From Prunella strophiata (taxonomy: Eukaryota; Chordata; Aves; Passeriformes; Prunellidae), in the NCBI GenBank assembly GCA_036583965.1, contig JAZBQD010000030.1:108722662-108786661 (forward strand): DNA of 64,000 nucleotides. Reading direction: 5' to 3'. The notes under the pieces are model-generated. The model was not told where the DNA came from. It saw only the letters and a program-made list of their open reading frames with translations, and searched no databases. Positions 49,319-60,662 of the stretch are shown here, piece by piece. Within the stretch, counting starts at the first letter, position 1, and each line of letters opens with the position of its first letter. Made by a program: the position numbers and the translations under genes.

Positions 49319-51221
49319 AGTGGGCAGGAGGAAAAGCAAGGCTCCTCCTTGAATCCCTGGCACTGAAATCAACAAGCACTGCAGGACCTGGAGTGACCTT
49401 AGGGTTCCAAATGATCACAGCCAGCCCTGCTTTCCAGACACTGTGACTGCAACTGTGACTTGCTGACTCCAGATCCATGGCAGTCAAGCCCTTAAATAAT
49501 CAGCCAGGCTGATTGTTTGGTTGGGTGTTTACCAGTGATCTGAGTATACACACCAACTGGTACTCATGTCTTGAGTTTAGATATATGAACATGTAAAGTA
49601 GAAATATAAAGAAGATGCTCCACTAATTGCTTTCAAGAATTATATTTCTAGCTCATTCTTTTGATAAAGATCACCTTGAGCATATATTTGCGATTATATG
49701 TGTATCTATATATCATTGCATCAGTTTTATCTATATAAAATGCACTTCATCGCATAAAGTAGTGAAAATGTAAAATAAGTTGAACTGGTTGTCACACATG
49801 AAGATTCCCTAGTGAGATTTTCAAGAAACACTGCAGCTCCAGGTTTCTTCTTCTAAGTTCAAATGTGAGCTGTGACCAGAACAAGGAAAGTTACACAACA
49901 GGAGGCACTAAGGAAGGAGAGTCCATGAGCAGTCACCTACTCCCCAACAACTCCTTGAGCAGAGGAGATACAGCATTAAGCACTACATAAATCTTGGAAA
50001 GAACCCTCTGAAGCTCAGCAAATGATGTGCTAGAAACAGCTGTTACCACCTTGATAACGGGTGTTGTACAAGTTTGAACAGACTCCTATTCTTTCATGGG
50101 GACGGAAATATTAAATCCATGTCAGCTAATTTTGCTTAACCAACATAAACTTCAATATCAGCTTATTATATCATCTAAAGTAGGCAGTAAAACAGTTGTA
50201 AGTCTTTCTTATAACCAAAGGAGAACATTACATTTTAGCCATGCTACACATATCTCATGTTTTTTTCCCAGAAAATATGAAAGAACAACTACAAATGTGA
50301 CAACAAATACTTTATGGTGTTAAACCTTTGTGGGCTTCTTTCATTACACAAGCTCAACTGGCTGCAAATCTCTAAGTTATGCAAGCAGGTACATCAAATG
50401 TTTAATTTTCTCTTTAGTCAGAGTTGTAAGGAAAGATGAGATAAAAGAGAGAGTGAATATTCCTGAAATCAAGAAATGCCAGCACTGTCTGTGTCCATGG
50501 GAAAATTTCTGATCATCCATTGTACAGTGCTTAAAAATTACTCTTGCAAGAGTACTTGCATGCTAAAGGTTTTTCTTGAAAATGCATTAATGTATTAATA
50601 TATTAACAACTACATTTCCAGTCAACACAGGTCACAAAGATGTCTTCATGAGATGATGATCTGTGCTTGGCACCATCTTGCTTCTTAGTTAGAGGTGGGC
50701 TTTTGTTGCTTTCTGACAAATCTGTCATCCTTCAAGATTTGTAGCATAAATTTATGGTCTCCTTCCTGTGGTAATGCATATTCATACATAAATCAACTTC
50801 AGCTGTTTGTACTGATATGGTGGGAGGGAAATTTCAGTGTACTGTTGAGTCACACCCAAGCTTTAGAGCCATCAGCTGCTCCAAGCTCCTTAACAGCAGA
50901 GTCTTTAGTGTAATAGAGAGCATGAAAGGGACAATCACTGCAGTGCTGCCACCCCATTACTCACAGATAAAGATCCACTTTTCCTCCCTTGCTAAACAAG
51001 CCTCACTTCCCAGGCAGGCAGCTGGTGAAGGTATCTAATTAGATACCAGCTATGCAGGTATCCCATCCTGCCTGTAATGCAAAGGAAAGGAGCAGACTGG
51101 GACATTTGTCCCAGTAATTTCCTTCCCAGCATCTTGACAGCTCTTGTTAGGTCCCCTGCTTTGACCAGTTCACCAGGCTGTGCACTCTCTGTCACAGGCT
51201 GTTCCCAAAATGTTTGGCTGA

Positions 51222-51300
51222 ATCACAGAATCACAGAATTAACCAAGTTGGAACAGACCTTGGAGATCATCAATAAAATTTGGGTGTGAAGAGCAATCCA
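51222..51300 (-). mobile_element. CR1 LINE 3' fragment
   Basis: GAATCACAGAATCACAGAAT followed by AACCAAGTTGGAACAGACC and TTGGAGATCATCAA is the reverse complement of a CR1 3' end. It lies in NDP intron 2; the far boundary is uncertain. Confidence 0.8.
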
Positions 51301-51392
51301 ACAGCACCTGACAACTGTTTGAAGGCTTCAGAGACAACAGAGTTGAAATCTCCTCAGGAGTGGTGCAGGGGGATGTACAACAGCCAGAAATT

Positions 51393-51455
51393 GCTTTTGG
51401 GGAGGTTCAGACTATCCCTAGAGTCCCTTCCAAGCCATCATTTCTATGATTTCAG
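51393..51455 (+). mobile_element. CR1-like LINE 3' terminus remnant
   Basis: GGGGAGGTTCAGACTATCCC followed by AGAGTCCCTTCCAAGCC and ATCATTTCTATGATTTC resembles a divergent plus-strand CR1 3' end. It lies about 100 bp from an oppositely oriented CR1 piece. Confidence 0.6.
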
Positions 51456-52469
51456 CCTAAATGGGACAACACACACTCCTGTGTGGTGGGGCTGACTTCT
51501 GGTGGTAGATGCTTCAGGAGCTGGAAAAATCAGTCTCTTTCTGGTACTGTTACCCTAAGAATTTTTGTGATGCATGTCTGCTCCTGTATCTGCAGGTACT
51601 TCCAGAAATGCCAATAAAAATAAAAACATGCCCTCATGAAACTGGCAGGACTAGAGAAGAGATATCCAGAGCAATTATAGGGTAGAATTATCTGATGTGC
51701 CAATATCTCTGTTTCAATATAAACAGCTGGCTTCCTAATGCAAACCCAACCAATATTTAGTCAATATGCCACTGTATTTATAATTTATTTATAATTTATA
51801 ATTTAAAATTTGCAATTTACAATTTCTAAACCTTGTCTTTAAAAACTTGTTTTAATCTGTGGAGACTCTAATTTTAATCTGCAATTTTGCTGGCTATTTA
51901 GTTTTTCATAAGATTAAGGTCAGTGTTTATATAATGTAGAATCACACAGTGTTGGTTTTATTCCTTGTTTTTGAATGACAGTGTAAACTCTTGGCACAAA
52001 CCCAATGTTTTAAAGTTGAACTTTCAGGCTAAAAAAAAAAAATCAAACTTCCCATTTTCATAACTTTCTAACCTTCTGGGCTACCTAAAGTCCTAAGCAA
52101 AATTTACCTTCCTCTTCATAGATCCAGAACAACACCAGTGGATTTTGGCAGGTGTGCAAATGAGCTGGAAATAGCAGGTACTTTGAAAGCTTTGCTTTGT
52201 CTTTTAATCAATTGTCCCAGCTGCTTATTGCTTTGTGTACTATAATGCAATAGAGATTATCACCTAAATAATTAGTAATGCTATGATGCATTGTTAGAGT
52301 GGGTGTGCAAATATAGTCAAAACATGTTATTTTATAACCTGACACCTCTTGGCTCCCCTTGGCCCCTGCACAAATATGAATTTGTGCATGTCACCTTGCA
52401 AGGCTGGATCCAGAAGCACAGTGTCCTACAACAAGGGAACCACGTGGGTCTATGAGCAGCTAGGGAAGA

Positions 52470-52543
52470 ATATTATTATCATTATCACCATCATCATCAT
52501 TATCATCATCATTATCATTATTGTTATCATTATCATTATTATT
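52470..52543. repeat. ATT/ATC trinucleotide microsatellite
   Basis: A run of about 24 ATT, ATC and ACC triplets, imperfect. It produces a spurious isoleucine-rich ORF. Confidence 0.95.
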
Positions 52544-53744
52544 TAAAGTCAATGGTCTCGTAGGTACAAAAGAGAGCAATCTGAATCTGAGGCAATATTT
52601 GACTCTGATCATTTGAGCTGTATTCTGGAAATCCAGAAGCTGTGAACTGCTGTGTTATTAACAGTGTTTGTAGTTCTCTTTCCTGCACCTTCAGCAATAA
52701 GCTGAAGCCCAAAAGCAGATGGGCTGAGATGCCTGAGAACAGATTTTCACACAGTTCCTGTGGCCTGGCTGCAAGCAGGGAATTACTGAAAATCTCCTGA
52801 TCTACCTCAGGAGTTAATGTCTTCAAACATCTGCTAAATCTTTCTTCATCTGCTCTGTGTCTCCCTGGGCTGGATTCTTTAGTGTGAGACTGTCAGTGGC
52901 AGCACACTTCTGGCACATCTGGACAAAGCACTTGTGACAGCCAGAACTGAATTTAGGAGGCTCTGGGAGCAGTGAGGGAACCCAGCACATTGATGGAGAC
53001 CACGTGGGTCTCCATGACAGAGGTCAGGGTAAATCCAATGTAGTCAGGAAAGGGAATACCTCATGAGTTGATACAAACATTTCCTTGAAGACAAAGGAAA
53101 ACAGCTTTTCTGAAACAAATGGCCTTTCTTCCATCCCCCTTTTGTACTTTTTGTTACTATAAAAGACTTTGTTTCCAAAGGATTTGGAAAACTGTTTTCA
53201 TCGCCTGCCTGAGGCCACGAGCAAAAGAGATTTTAATGATTAAATTATATTGGCTGGATGTTTAACAAAACTACTTCCCATGTGGGTGCAATTGGCAGCC
53301 TCCACAGAGAACCACAGTGGACATAATCCTTTTTCAGCCAGGACAGACAGCAAATATAATATGTCTTGCAATTTCTGAGGCCACTTTTAACTTCTGTAAC
53401 TCTACGCTGCACCAAAAGGGAAAACACATGGAGTGAGGAAGGATATCTCAGTGAAACCAGCCTATCACCCCAAAAAAGGGCAAAGTCTCTGCTTGACACT
53501 GTCATTCCAAGCTTCCACAATGGAAACTTGGTGGAAACAAGAGGTGCCACAATTCCCACAGCTACTCTCACAGAACTTTCCTTTTTTTTTTTGTCTCAGT
53601 TACATTTTAATCACAATGTGTATATTTAAACAGATATTGCATCTAGTTTTAATTAGTATGTCTAATGTTCCTCTGTGTCTATATGCTGCTAGATCCAGAA
53701 CAGAAGCCAAATGTCTACCAGAATTATTCAGATACCTAAGAACT

Positions 53745-53820
53745 TAAAACAAAACACACAAAAACCCCAAAAAATACCAACAACAAAAAAAAAAAAAACA
53801 AACAAACAAAAAAAAACCCC
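53745..53820. repeat. A-rich tract with (A)nC motifs
   Basis: AAAACACACAAAAACCCC followed by CAACAA, a run of about 14 A, AAACAAACAAAC and a further A run. Similar in style to the tract at 9440. Confidence 0.8.
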
Positions 53821-54240
53821 ACTAAACAACATTTAAAAAGCTTTAATTAAGAGAGTTTTCTAGGAAATTATTTCACTTTGTATGGAAACTGCTTTCATTT
53901 TCCACTTCATGAGAAAGTCCATACAATTCATAGTATTGTTATAGAAGTGTTCTTGAAACTGTTGTGGATTTTGGGAAGCCAGAATATGTGATAATATTTT
54001 CAAACATGATTTCCATTAAAGGCTTGATTTGAAAAGAATCACTGATTTTGCAGCCAGAATTGCTAATGTTTATGTCAACAACTTTTTTTCCTCAAAGCTC
54101 AGTTTTGAAATGATATGGTTTTCATTACAATGCTTTCTGTGTTCTCACTTCCATCAGCCCCACTCCTAAAGGAGGCCTGATTGCTTTTTTGCTTTTCTCT
54201 GTCATTGGGGAAGCTAAAAAAAGTGCATGGTCAATGGTTT

Positions 54241-54496
54241 ATCTTCCTTCCTTCCTTCTTCCTTCCTTCCTTCCTTTTCCTTCCTTTCCTTCATTCTTCT
54301 TCCTTCCTTCCTTCCTTTCCTTCTTTCCTTCCTCCTTCCTTCCTTCCTTCCTTACCTTCCTTCCTTCCTCCTTCCTTCCACTATCCTTCCTTCCTTCCTT
54401 CCTCCTTCCTTCCTCTTCCTTCCTTCCTTCCTTCCTTCCTTCCTAAATTCCTTCCTTCCTTCCTCCTTCCTTCCTTCCTTCCTTCCTTCCTTCCTT
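54241..54496. repeat. (CCTT)n polypyrimidine tract, about 255 bp
   Basis: A nearly pure C/T tract made of CCTT units with TTTCC and CCTCC variants and only four short interruptions (near 54292, 54353, 54380 and 54445). It lies in NDP intron 2. The purine complement is on the NDP sense strand. Its apparent Leu-Pro-Ser-Phe ORFs in three frames are by-products of the repeat. Confidence 0.97.
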
Positions 54497-56046
54497 TTGC
54501 CTGTTGCTGTAGGTGAACTGCAATAAAATCAATATTGCACAAAGGGATGCACCTCTGCAGTTCTCTGTGTTGATGCTGTGTCTCCCAGATGGTAGGGAGT
54601 TCTAGTCCAGCCTAAAAGCAAATCAAAAGACCTCTCCTGGATCTCAAGTAATGCATGATTTTACTGGTTGGATTCAGAAAAAGTAGGGCAAAAGTCTCTG
54701 GGCTCCCACTGCTGTGAATCAGGCATGGTTATGCAAAACCAGGCAGAGAGCACTGCTGAGAGAACAGTGCAGGGCAGCCCAGAGCAGAGCAGGATCCCTG
54801 AGCCCAGTCTTGAGGCTGTCATCCACCCTCTGCTGAGCAGGCACAGCATGAGCCTGGCTGCAGAGGCTTGGCCAGAGCAGCAGCTGTCCTGGTGCACAGA
54901 GCACCCAGCAGGTCTTATTTCTGTGGGCATTTCTCTCTGTGCTTTATTTCAACTTCTATGATCTGCAGGAGCCTGTGGTGTTCCCTCACTCCTGCACTGA
55001 TTGTGGGAAGCAAAGGAAGCTCCTTCTGCACGCAAAGACATCTGGGGTGTCTGCAGGCAGCACTGCATCCATCCCAACTCTGGAGCCTCTCTCCTTGTGA
55101 ATTCTCCCAGGATCTCTGCTGCTGGGGTTTGCCACCAGGCAGGCACCCCTCCTGTGATGAGCCCTGTCACACACAGGCCTCCCATCCCTCTCTTACCCAA
55201 CTCAGAGCTGGCAGAAGCACTGGAGCTGGCAGTGCTTCCCTTCCTTAATCCTGGGATGTCAGAGCCTGAGGCAAAGCCCCTTCCCACTGGGACAGAGGAA
55301 TGGCCCAGTCATCTGAATGTACAGACTGTGTTAACTCAGACAGAACAAATTAGAACAAGACAAAAGGGACTAGCAAGGATTTTCCCATTGTTTCTCCCAA
55401 TTCTTTTTCTCCACATAATGAAATAAATGGCTGTAGGCTACATGCACAGGCTGCTAAACCACTTTGACACAAAACTTTTCAGGCTTGAAATCCCAAATGA
55501 AAGTCAATCTTGTATTTCTGTCTGCTCCTAAGCCCTACAGTTATCATCCAAGTGTCATTCTGCATGTAAACAAAGACTTTGAAAAGGGTGTGGGCAGGGA
55601 GAAAATAAGCAATATTCTTCCTAACCTTTTTTTAATTACCATTTTACAGTATGGTTCTTTATCTGAGTACTTCACCTATAGTAGCTATGAACTTGCTCCA
55701 GATTAAACATTCATTTGAAGGATGAGGTGACTGGGGTGATCTAAACTTCCAAACTAGCTCATCTCCTTGGGGCCATCAGCTGAGATCCCAAATGTGCTCC
55801 TTTCAATCTTGTAATTTACTGCATGTAAGCTTTACCATCATCCTGACTATCTCCTTTTGAAAAGGTGAAAAGCAAGTCAAGAGCTTTTATCTCCAGCCCC
55901 AGTTCTTATGTACACACAAGATTATCTTCACATCTGCATGTCTCTGCTGCTAGCTTCTGGCATGTAGGAATTCACAGAGAGAAAAGCACCCAGAATGGCT
56001 CGTTTGAACAACTCTTGAAGCTGTGGGGAGGTCAGGGGAGCCTTAC

Positions 56047-56220
56047 CTTGGAGCTGCACTTGTACAGAGGGTGGCTGATGGAGTCCACGTAGTGGTGCCT
56101 CATGCAGCGGCTGGGGTCGGAGTCGATGAGGAAGGAGCTCTCTGTTTTACTGTCCGTGTCTCCCATCAGCACCAGCAGCGAGAGCATGGAAATCGAAGCC
56201 GCGAGTACATGATTTCCCAT
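56047..56220 (-). CDS. NDP: NDP first coding exon, Norrin signal peptide and N-terminus
   Basis: 174 bp encoding residues 1-58, from [16 protein letters not shown] to PLYKCSSK, ending at donor GTAAGG. Residues 1-24 form a secretion signal with hydrophobic core [16 protein letters not shown]. Cysteines 39 (SRCMRHH) and 55 (YKCSSK) are the first two of the cystine-knot set. The 58-codon length and phase 0 end match my knowledge of mammalian NDP exon 2. The ATG at 56220 was chosen because it aligns with the known start and has a strong context (ACAATGG); an in-frame ATG 45 nt upstream has a weak one. It differs from mammals mainly in the signal peptide and the spacer before Cys-39. Confidence 0.97.
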
Positions 56221-56401
56221 TGTCGAGGAACTTCTCGCTGGTAACAGCAGAGGGAGGTAGAGCATCAAAAACCCTCCAAATTCTGGAAGCCAGTTCCTTT
56301 CCAGGATGGTGAAAAGTCTGGTTTAAGTGTCAGAGCTGTCATTCTTCTTCTCAAGTTGGAGTCGGACGAGATTGTAATCCATCAAAGAGTCTCCTGCACA
56401 G
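56221..56401 (-). other. NDP: NDP 5' untranslated part of exon 2, with two upstream ORFs
   Basis: A strong acceptor (GTTGCTTTTATTCCAG, minus strand, AG at 56402-56403) marks the likely 5' edge of the exon, giving 181 nt of untranslated leader. It contains three upstream ATGs: uORF1 (56382-56323, 19 codons), uORF2 (56342-56265, 25 codons) and an ATG at 56265 in frame with Norrin. The uORF2 stop and this in-frame ATG overlap as TGATG. The exon edge is predicted from the splice motif; mammalian NDP also carries a 5' UTR portion of about 200 nt in this exon. Confidence 0.7.
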
Positions 56402-59001
56402 CTGGAATAAAAGCAACATAAATCACAATCCTGAGCAAAAAGACCTCTAGAGGAAATAGACATAATTCAGGTACTCAGGATCTTTGCTAGCAAAAAAACC
56501 TGCTCAGAGTGAGCATCATTCCCATAGTAGGTAGGGAATCTGGCCTTAAGGAAGGAGATATCAAGGCCTTTGTTATTTTTAGTGTTGTTCTATCATTTCA
56601 GGGAGAACCTTTTGACTTTTAGCATCTCAAGTGGTGCAATGCCATTCTTTTCCACTTGGTGATGATCCTGTTGTGTTCCCCTTGAAACTGGTGATTAGAA
56701 ATACATCAGAAATTCCTGCAGATCAAAAGGACTCTGTATACACTCAAAGTGCCAAAGAAGGGCAAAGCTTGGCTGCCTTCTGCACCACAGATGGGACTGT
56801 CTGGCCCAGGTAGCACATGGAGAGGCTGGAGACAGGTTGAGCTGTGGCTCTGGAGGCTGCCTGGCTGTGCCCTGCAGCTGCAGGGACAAGGGACACCCCA
56901 GGGTGGAGGGATGCTGAAGGTCTGAGCCAAGGCATGAGCAAAGTGGTCTCCCAGCGACCTGCACTGCATGAGGAACCACCCAGACCTCTGGCTGAACTGT
57001 CCTGCCCTCTGAGTGCCAAATTCCCATGCACACACATCCAGGCTTTGTTTGCTTACTTGTCAGGCAGCACTTTCTGGGTGTCAGTCTCTTCCCAGCTAAT
57101 CTGAAAAATAGGTTTACTATTCCATAATATCCAAGTACTATCCCAGCTATCAATTGGGAAGAAATATGTTCAGGTGGAGACATATGGCTGTCTACCCAGG
57201 CATCTGGATTTCTGTTTCATCTTGGAGATCAGGAGATTCTCCAGGAAACAGGTACAGGACAGCCCCTGAAACACTGCCCAGAGCTTTGTGCCTGCAGGGG
57301 AAGGAGAATATCTCCATCAGCTGCTTCTTCACAGTCCCTTGATCCTTCTCACAAAGCCTTTAGTCCCAACTGGGTGATTAATTTCACTTTTACTACAAAC
57401 AGATATAGCTTGAAAGAGTTGTGAATTATCCATCTAAACACAGCCCGATGAAGGATAGTCAAAGGATACTCATCAGTACAGTTAAAAGTGCAAAGACTTT
57501 CTGAAGAAACTTAAGATAAAACAGTTCCCTACTCACAAAGAAATGCTCTGGCAGAGCCTCTTGAGTATTTAAAGAGCTGATGTGTGCCTTTACTGCCTTA
57601 TACAAGCCTCTTTCAAAATTGTTTTCTGGTTTGCTGGCAGTCCTCTAAACTGACTGATACTCATCTCCCAAACAGCCTCCCCACCAGAGTGCTTGATGAT
57701 TTGTATATTGCTTTCTATCCTCCTCGAGCACTTCTGTGAGAGGAGTGCCCAGCAGTGACAAACACTTCCAGAGTTCATCCAAGCTGGGATGGCGCTGATG
57801 TGACAGCCAAAGTCTCATGCTGGGAAGAAATGTTATTAGGGATGCTCTGAGTGTTAGAGAGACAAAGATGCTCTGTGTATTAGACATTTTTGTTGTTGTT
57901 GTTTCAGGCTATTATCCATGTGCTTAAGTAGGAAAGGAAAAATTATGTGACTGTGGATTTAAATGACAATATATTTTTTTTCCCAGTGTCTGACGTATGA
58001 CCTGGTACATTTCCCTCAGCAAATGGGGCATTAAAAACATACTATGGCTTTGCAGTGTAAAGAACTTAAACAAACAACACTAAACACTTAGGATCTCGGA
58101 TACAATTATGCACAGCCTCATTCATGTCAATAAATATCCCTCCAAACATTTTAGCAGCACAGGAGAGAAATCTCTGGGTCATGGGAGCTGGGACAGACTC
58201 CCTCCCCTAAGTGAGCTGTGCTGCTCCAGTTCATGCAGATGATGCCCAAGGATTAGCTAACAGGAGGAGGGATGCACTATTTTTTTCTCCATGTTTAACC
58301 TTTTACCTACATTCCTATTCTTTTTTATAAAGAGGCTGACCAAAACATGCTGCTTGGCAAGGTCTCCCTCCAACATAGTTAATCATTATTACACACCCAG
58401 TAATTCCCTCTCTGTCCAAATAAATTTACTTGATATTAGACTGTCTCATTTCATGTGATACTACACCCAGGGATCCCCATTTCCCATTCTCTCTGTCCCA
58501 CTGTTAATTCTGTGCTTCTATATCTTTCCATGGTTTTGATCAGTATGATTTAATACAGTGAGAGAAATCTGAAGTCCTGGCTCAGTTTTCAAAGGCTTAT
58601 CTCCCTAGTTTTCTTCAGGAAATAATTGGATGACACAGAGTCTGCCTCATGAAAACTCTCTGAGAAAGCTGGAAAGACACAGGGAAGAGTGTGAGAAAAG
58701 GAACATGGCTGTACCTTCTTCGGGGTAAGCACAGCACAAAAAGTATTAACACTTCCACAACCTTTTAAAATTGCCATGGTACCTCACCAACAAAGAAATG
58801 TAGCAGGCTCTGGTAACAATACTTTGAAAGAAGTAAAAAGTATCACAAATTTATAAGAAAAAAAGAGAAAACCATTGTAAATATGATCCATCTCTTGTGA
58901 AATAAGTGGTTATAGTTGTTTATAGACATAGTGGTAAAATGTGTAGGTGTATCACCTGACATACCTATGGGAAGCATGCACATACATTTTTCAAGCACAT
59001 A

Positions 59002-59024
59002 TGCTATATATATCATATATAGCA
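59002..59024. repeat. AT-rich palindrome, 10-bp arms
   Basis: TGCTATATAT, then ATC, then ATATATAGCA: perfect arms with a 3-nt centre, in a TA-rich stretch. Probably simple-sequence in origin. Confidence 0.8.
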
Positions 59025-60625
59025 AATATATATGGAAGAAAAATTCTTAGAGGGACATTTAAACACATGGAACTTAGGGTGCAGATTTTTGATTCTGTAA
59101 AAAAAATTCAAAATATTTTCACTTAGGTACATCAGCATGATGAGGTATGTTGGCATGATGTTTTCCACTTCCAGCTGGTATTGTGAAATGGCATTTTACT
59201 CGAACTTAGCATTATTATTATTTTTTTAAGTTAAAAATTGCATTCCTTTTGAAATGCTGTCTGAAATTATAAGATCCACTATCTATAGATAGCACATGCT
59301 ATCAGGATTGGCATAAGTAGTTTCCAGTCTATACTTCTGTCCAAAGAACAGAAGCAAGTAAAATTGTGCTCATAAATCATCATTACAATGACATTTTGTT
59401 TCATTTGGAAAATACACTTTTTTATTAAAATCAACAATTTCACAAAGCAAATTTTTCTTCTATTTCAGCTGTTTTTTCCTCGCTTTCTTTTCAGGCAAAA
59501 CCTGTGGTAGATAGCTCATCTGCCAAGCTAACCAAAAGGAAACCTAAACCCTCCCACTTTACACCATCCTGTAAAGAAAAAGATGCAAATGTAACTTTAT
59601 ATCCTCAAGCTGAAAATTTGCTACAAAAATATATGGCCTAACAGTGGATGAAAATCACTACTTCACTTTTTTTTTTCAAAATTCATTGAGATATGGGAAG
59701 AACATTTTGTTAGCAGTGCTTTAGTTTCCTTTCCATATAACTAGTTTTCAGGATTTCATAGTGAGATGACATACTAAAGCTTGTTACAGCTGTTACCTAA
59801 AACTGCTACAGCTGTTAACCTAAAAACTTCATGAAAAAATAGAAGACATCCCAAAGAAAAAGTGTATTAACATACAGTCTAAGACTGAATTGCATGTGGA
59901 CATAGGTGCAAAGTTAGGGTTATTTTTCCAAATCCACACTCTTATTAACTGCTTTCTGAATAATAAAGATTTCTTATCATAATTTTAATATCATTTGGAG
60001 AGTGGTGAAGGCTAAGGTTTAGTATTGCTTTAAGGACAGAAGAACATTCCATCATCTGGAATTATTTAGCCAGTCACTTTGTGAGAACGTAAACAGAAAT
60101 TCCCTTTTTGCTATGTATCTTGGAAAAAATAAAGAGCTGAGCAATTCTCCCAAGGTCTAATGGATCTGCAGAGCTTTTACCCTGGGAGGTGGGAAGGGAG
60201 CAGTGGAAAAGCTCATTTATGGTGTACTTTTAGTTAGTTGCTGTTCCCTGAGCCCCCATACTAGGCATGCATGTATGTTCAGCTTGGCCTTCATTTGCTG
60301 GGCGTTTTCTCTGTTTGAGACTCCTGCTTGAAGATGAGGGTGCCCTTTAAGTCACTCAATGTTTTTTGGGTTTTGGAGGCTGCCAAAATCCTGTTGAAGC
60401 AGTGGTGTGTGTATATAACTTAAGCCTGGCCTTGCATGCTGTGCATATTTAGTAAACACAATTACTTGGATACTACCATGTGGTTCCCTCAATCTGAATT
60501 TGTTATGTAAACAGCAGAGCTGCAAGAATACTCAGTTTCTCCAAACTCCAGACCTAAAAAAGTGTCACTAACCACGTATGTGTATATATATGTGCATGTG
60601 TGCCAATTCACTGCTGCTGTTCTGA

Positions 60626-60626
<1 letters not shown>

Positions 60627-60661
<35 letters not shown>
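60627..60661. repeat. poly(A) run of 35 nt
   Basis: An uninterrupted A run following CTGCTGCTGTTCTGAC. No retrocopy body or flanking duplication was recognised. Confidence 0.92.

Positions 60662-60662
<1 letters not shown>

Noticed and set aside
54181..54526. Leu/Pro/Ser/Phe-rich ORFs in three frames
   Set aside because: They are translations of the CCTT polypyrimidine tract.
56743..57183. Overlapping minus-strand ORFs of 97-162 residues upstream of NDP exon 2, considered as NDP exon 1 or a new gene
   Set aside because: No family signature, no convincing promoter or conserved splice structure. A donor-like AAGTAAGC near 57055 alone is too weak to call exon 1.
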